A stretch of DNA of 21,633 nucleotides from a virus. The translations under genes and the position numbers were made by a program. The stretch covers positions 1-21,633 of IMG/VR virus record IMGVR_UViG_3300024319_000085; one strand, written 5' to 3'. This document shows, piece by piece, positions 21,388-21,633 of this stretch (position 1 is its first letter; every line of letters starts with the position of its first letter). The notes under the pieces were generated by a model, which was not told the DNA's origin, did no database searches, and worked only from the letters and a program-made list of their open reading frames with translations.

Positions 21388-21481
21388 TTTAAGCGTAAAA
21401 TAAAGTAGGGTCTGATCCTACGTCTCTTAATAAAATATTAAGTATTTTAACTGTCACTAAATTATTTATTTTACGCTTAAA
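21388..21481. repeat. Perfect 17-bp inverted repeat enclosing two hairpins
   Basis: Arms 21388-21404 (TTTAAGCGTAAAATAAA) and 21465-21481 (its exact reverse complement). Between them on the + strand are GTAGG/CCTAC (21405-21409 with 21417-21421), directly abutting the left arm, and CTTAATA/TATTAAG (21426-21432 with 21436-21442), followed by 22 unpaired bases. As RNA this is a three-way junction; as DNA it could extrude as a cruciform or serve as a binding site. Confidence 0.85.
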
Positions 21482-21482
21482 A

Positions 21483-21531
21483 GTAACATTATGTTGCGCC
21501 AAGGAACGTTGAAACATCAACATAATGTCAC
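21483..21531. repeat. Inverted repeat with a loop complementary to the polymerase ribosome binding site
   Basis: Arms 21483-21496 and 21518-21531 pair over 14 positions with one mismatch (11 perfect pairs, 21486-21496 with 21518-21528). The 21-nt loop (21497-21517) holds CAAGGAACGT on the + strand (21500-21509), so the - strand transcript carries ACGTTCCTTG there, exactly complementary to 21378-21369 beside the polymerase start. Confidence 0.85.
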
Positions 21532-21633
21532 ATTTAAACGCAAAAAGTGCTAGTCTTTCCTAGCAGTCAGATAGTTAATTACTCTATCAATCGCCTTTCG
21601 GCTATTTGGCTCGGTCGTAGGGAAAAGCCCGAT

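Larger units (their letters stand above)
21366..21633 (-). ncRNA. Candidate structured leader RNA upstream of the DNA polymerase gene
   Basis: This 268-nt gene-free stretch is unlike the rest of the window in structure and, from 21541 on, in its higher G+C content. In - strand order it offers these elements: a possible GGG/CCC hairpin (21630-21620), GCC-GAAA-GGC with a GNRA-type loop (21602-21593), GATAG/CTATC (21588-21570), and TGCTAG/CTAGCA (21565-21548). A 14-bp stem with one mismatch follows (21531-21518 with 21496-21483), with a 21-nt loop. A perfect 17-bp stem (21481-21465 with 21404-21388) encloses two more hairpins (21442-21426, and 21421-21405). The GNRA loop is on the - strand, so the RNA is likely read with the polymerase gene. 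It may be a translational regulator, a riboswitch-like element, a larger non-coding RNA cut by the window edge, or an origin. No match to a known RNA class was found by eye; group I intron core sequences and tRNA T-loops were looked for and not seen. Confidence 0.5.

Noticed and set aside
21366-21633. tRNA, group I intron or hammerhead ribozyme
   Set aside because: I saw no T-loop GTTCRANNC, no group I P7/R-S core sequences and no CTGATGA...GAAA arrangement on either strand. The stems present do not form a cloverleaf of tRNA dimensions.
1-21633. CRISPR arrays, insertion sequences, integrase or attachment sites
   Set aside because: No regularly spaced direct repeats, transposase motifs or recombinase genes were seen; the only tandem repeat is coding (spike gene).

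Overview
The window is a continuous piece of an AT-rich genome of a contractile-tailed (myovirus-like) phage of a Gram-negative host. Baseplate genes, a spanin pair (including an outer-membrane lipoprotein), an outer-membrane barrel and an M15-type endolysin point to a Gram-negative double-membrane host. A GapR/DUF2312-type gene, a family typical of alphaproteobacteria and their phages, suggests an AT-rich alphaproteobacterium; this host call is inference.

The left half (1-11556) is all on the + strand. It runs baseplate plug (cut by the window edge), hub, central spike, gp25/W-type wedge, J-type wedge, DUF2612 wedge/tail protein, a fibre-adaptor-like protein, a tail fibre ending in a C1q-like head, and a DUF4376-type fibre accessory protein. 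It continues with a permuted papain-like (YiiX-type) hydrolase and a series of small membrane proteins. The lysis region follows: holin-like protein, i-spanin, overlapping o-spanin, outer-membrane beta-barrel and M15 endolysin. It ends with an unknown small protein and a SASA/SGNH esterase. Genes are packed with 1-20 nt gaps or ATGA/TAATG overlaps, and most starts lack a Shine-Dalgarno sequence.

The + and - halves converge on one perfect AT hairpin (11536-11566) that contains both stop codons and probably terminates transcription from both sides.

The right half (11546-21365) is all on the - strand. In order of transcription it holds a short family B DNA polymerase, then a GapR-like protein, a MazG-like pyrophosphohydrolase, an unknown protein and a DUF6378-like protein. 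Four tightly coupled genes follow: a thymidylate-synthase-family pyrimidine hydroxymethylase, a GDSH/SGNH-like protein, a fold-type II PLP-like enzyme, and a protein resembling the amino acid:DNA transferase/aGPT-Pplase group. Next come dCMP deaminase, VRR-NUC nuclease and SNF2 helicase, then three small genes. Three near-identical sigma70-like promoters (TTTAC[T/A], 17-nt spacer, TATAAT) stand before the GapR, dCMP deaminase and small-gene blocks and divide this half into transcription units.

Two features stand out. The hydroxymethylase-SGNH-PLP-transferase block looks like part of a pathway for thymine (5-hydroxymethyluracil) hypermodification of phage DNA, in an arrangement I do not recognise as characterised. 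The 268 nt upstream of the DNA polymerase gene carry nested perfect inverted repeats and several GC-rich stem-loops, one of whose loops is a perfect 10-nt complement of the polymerase ribosome binding site. This suggests a structured regulatory RNA.
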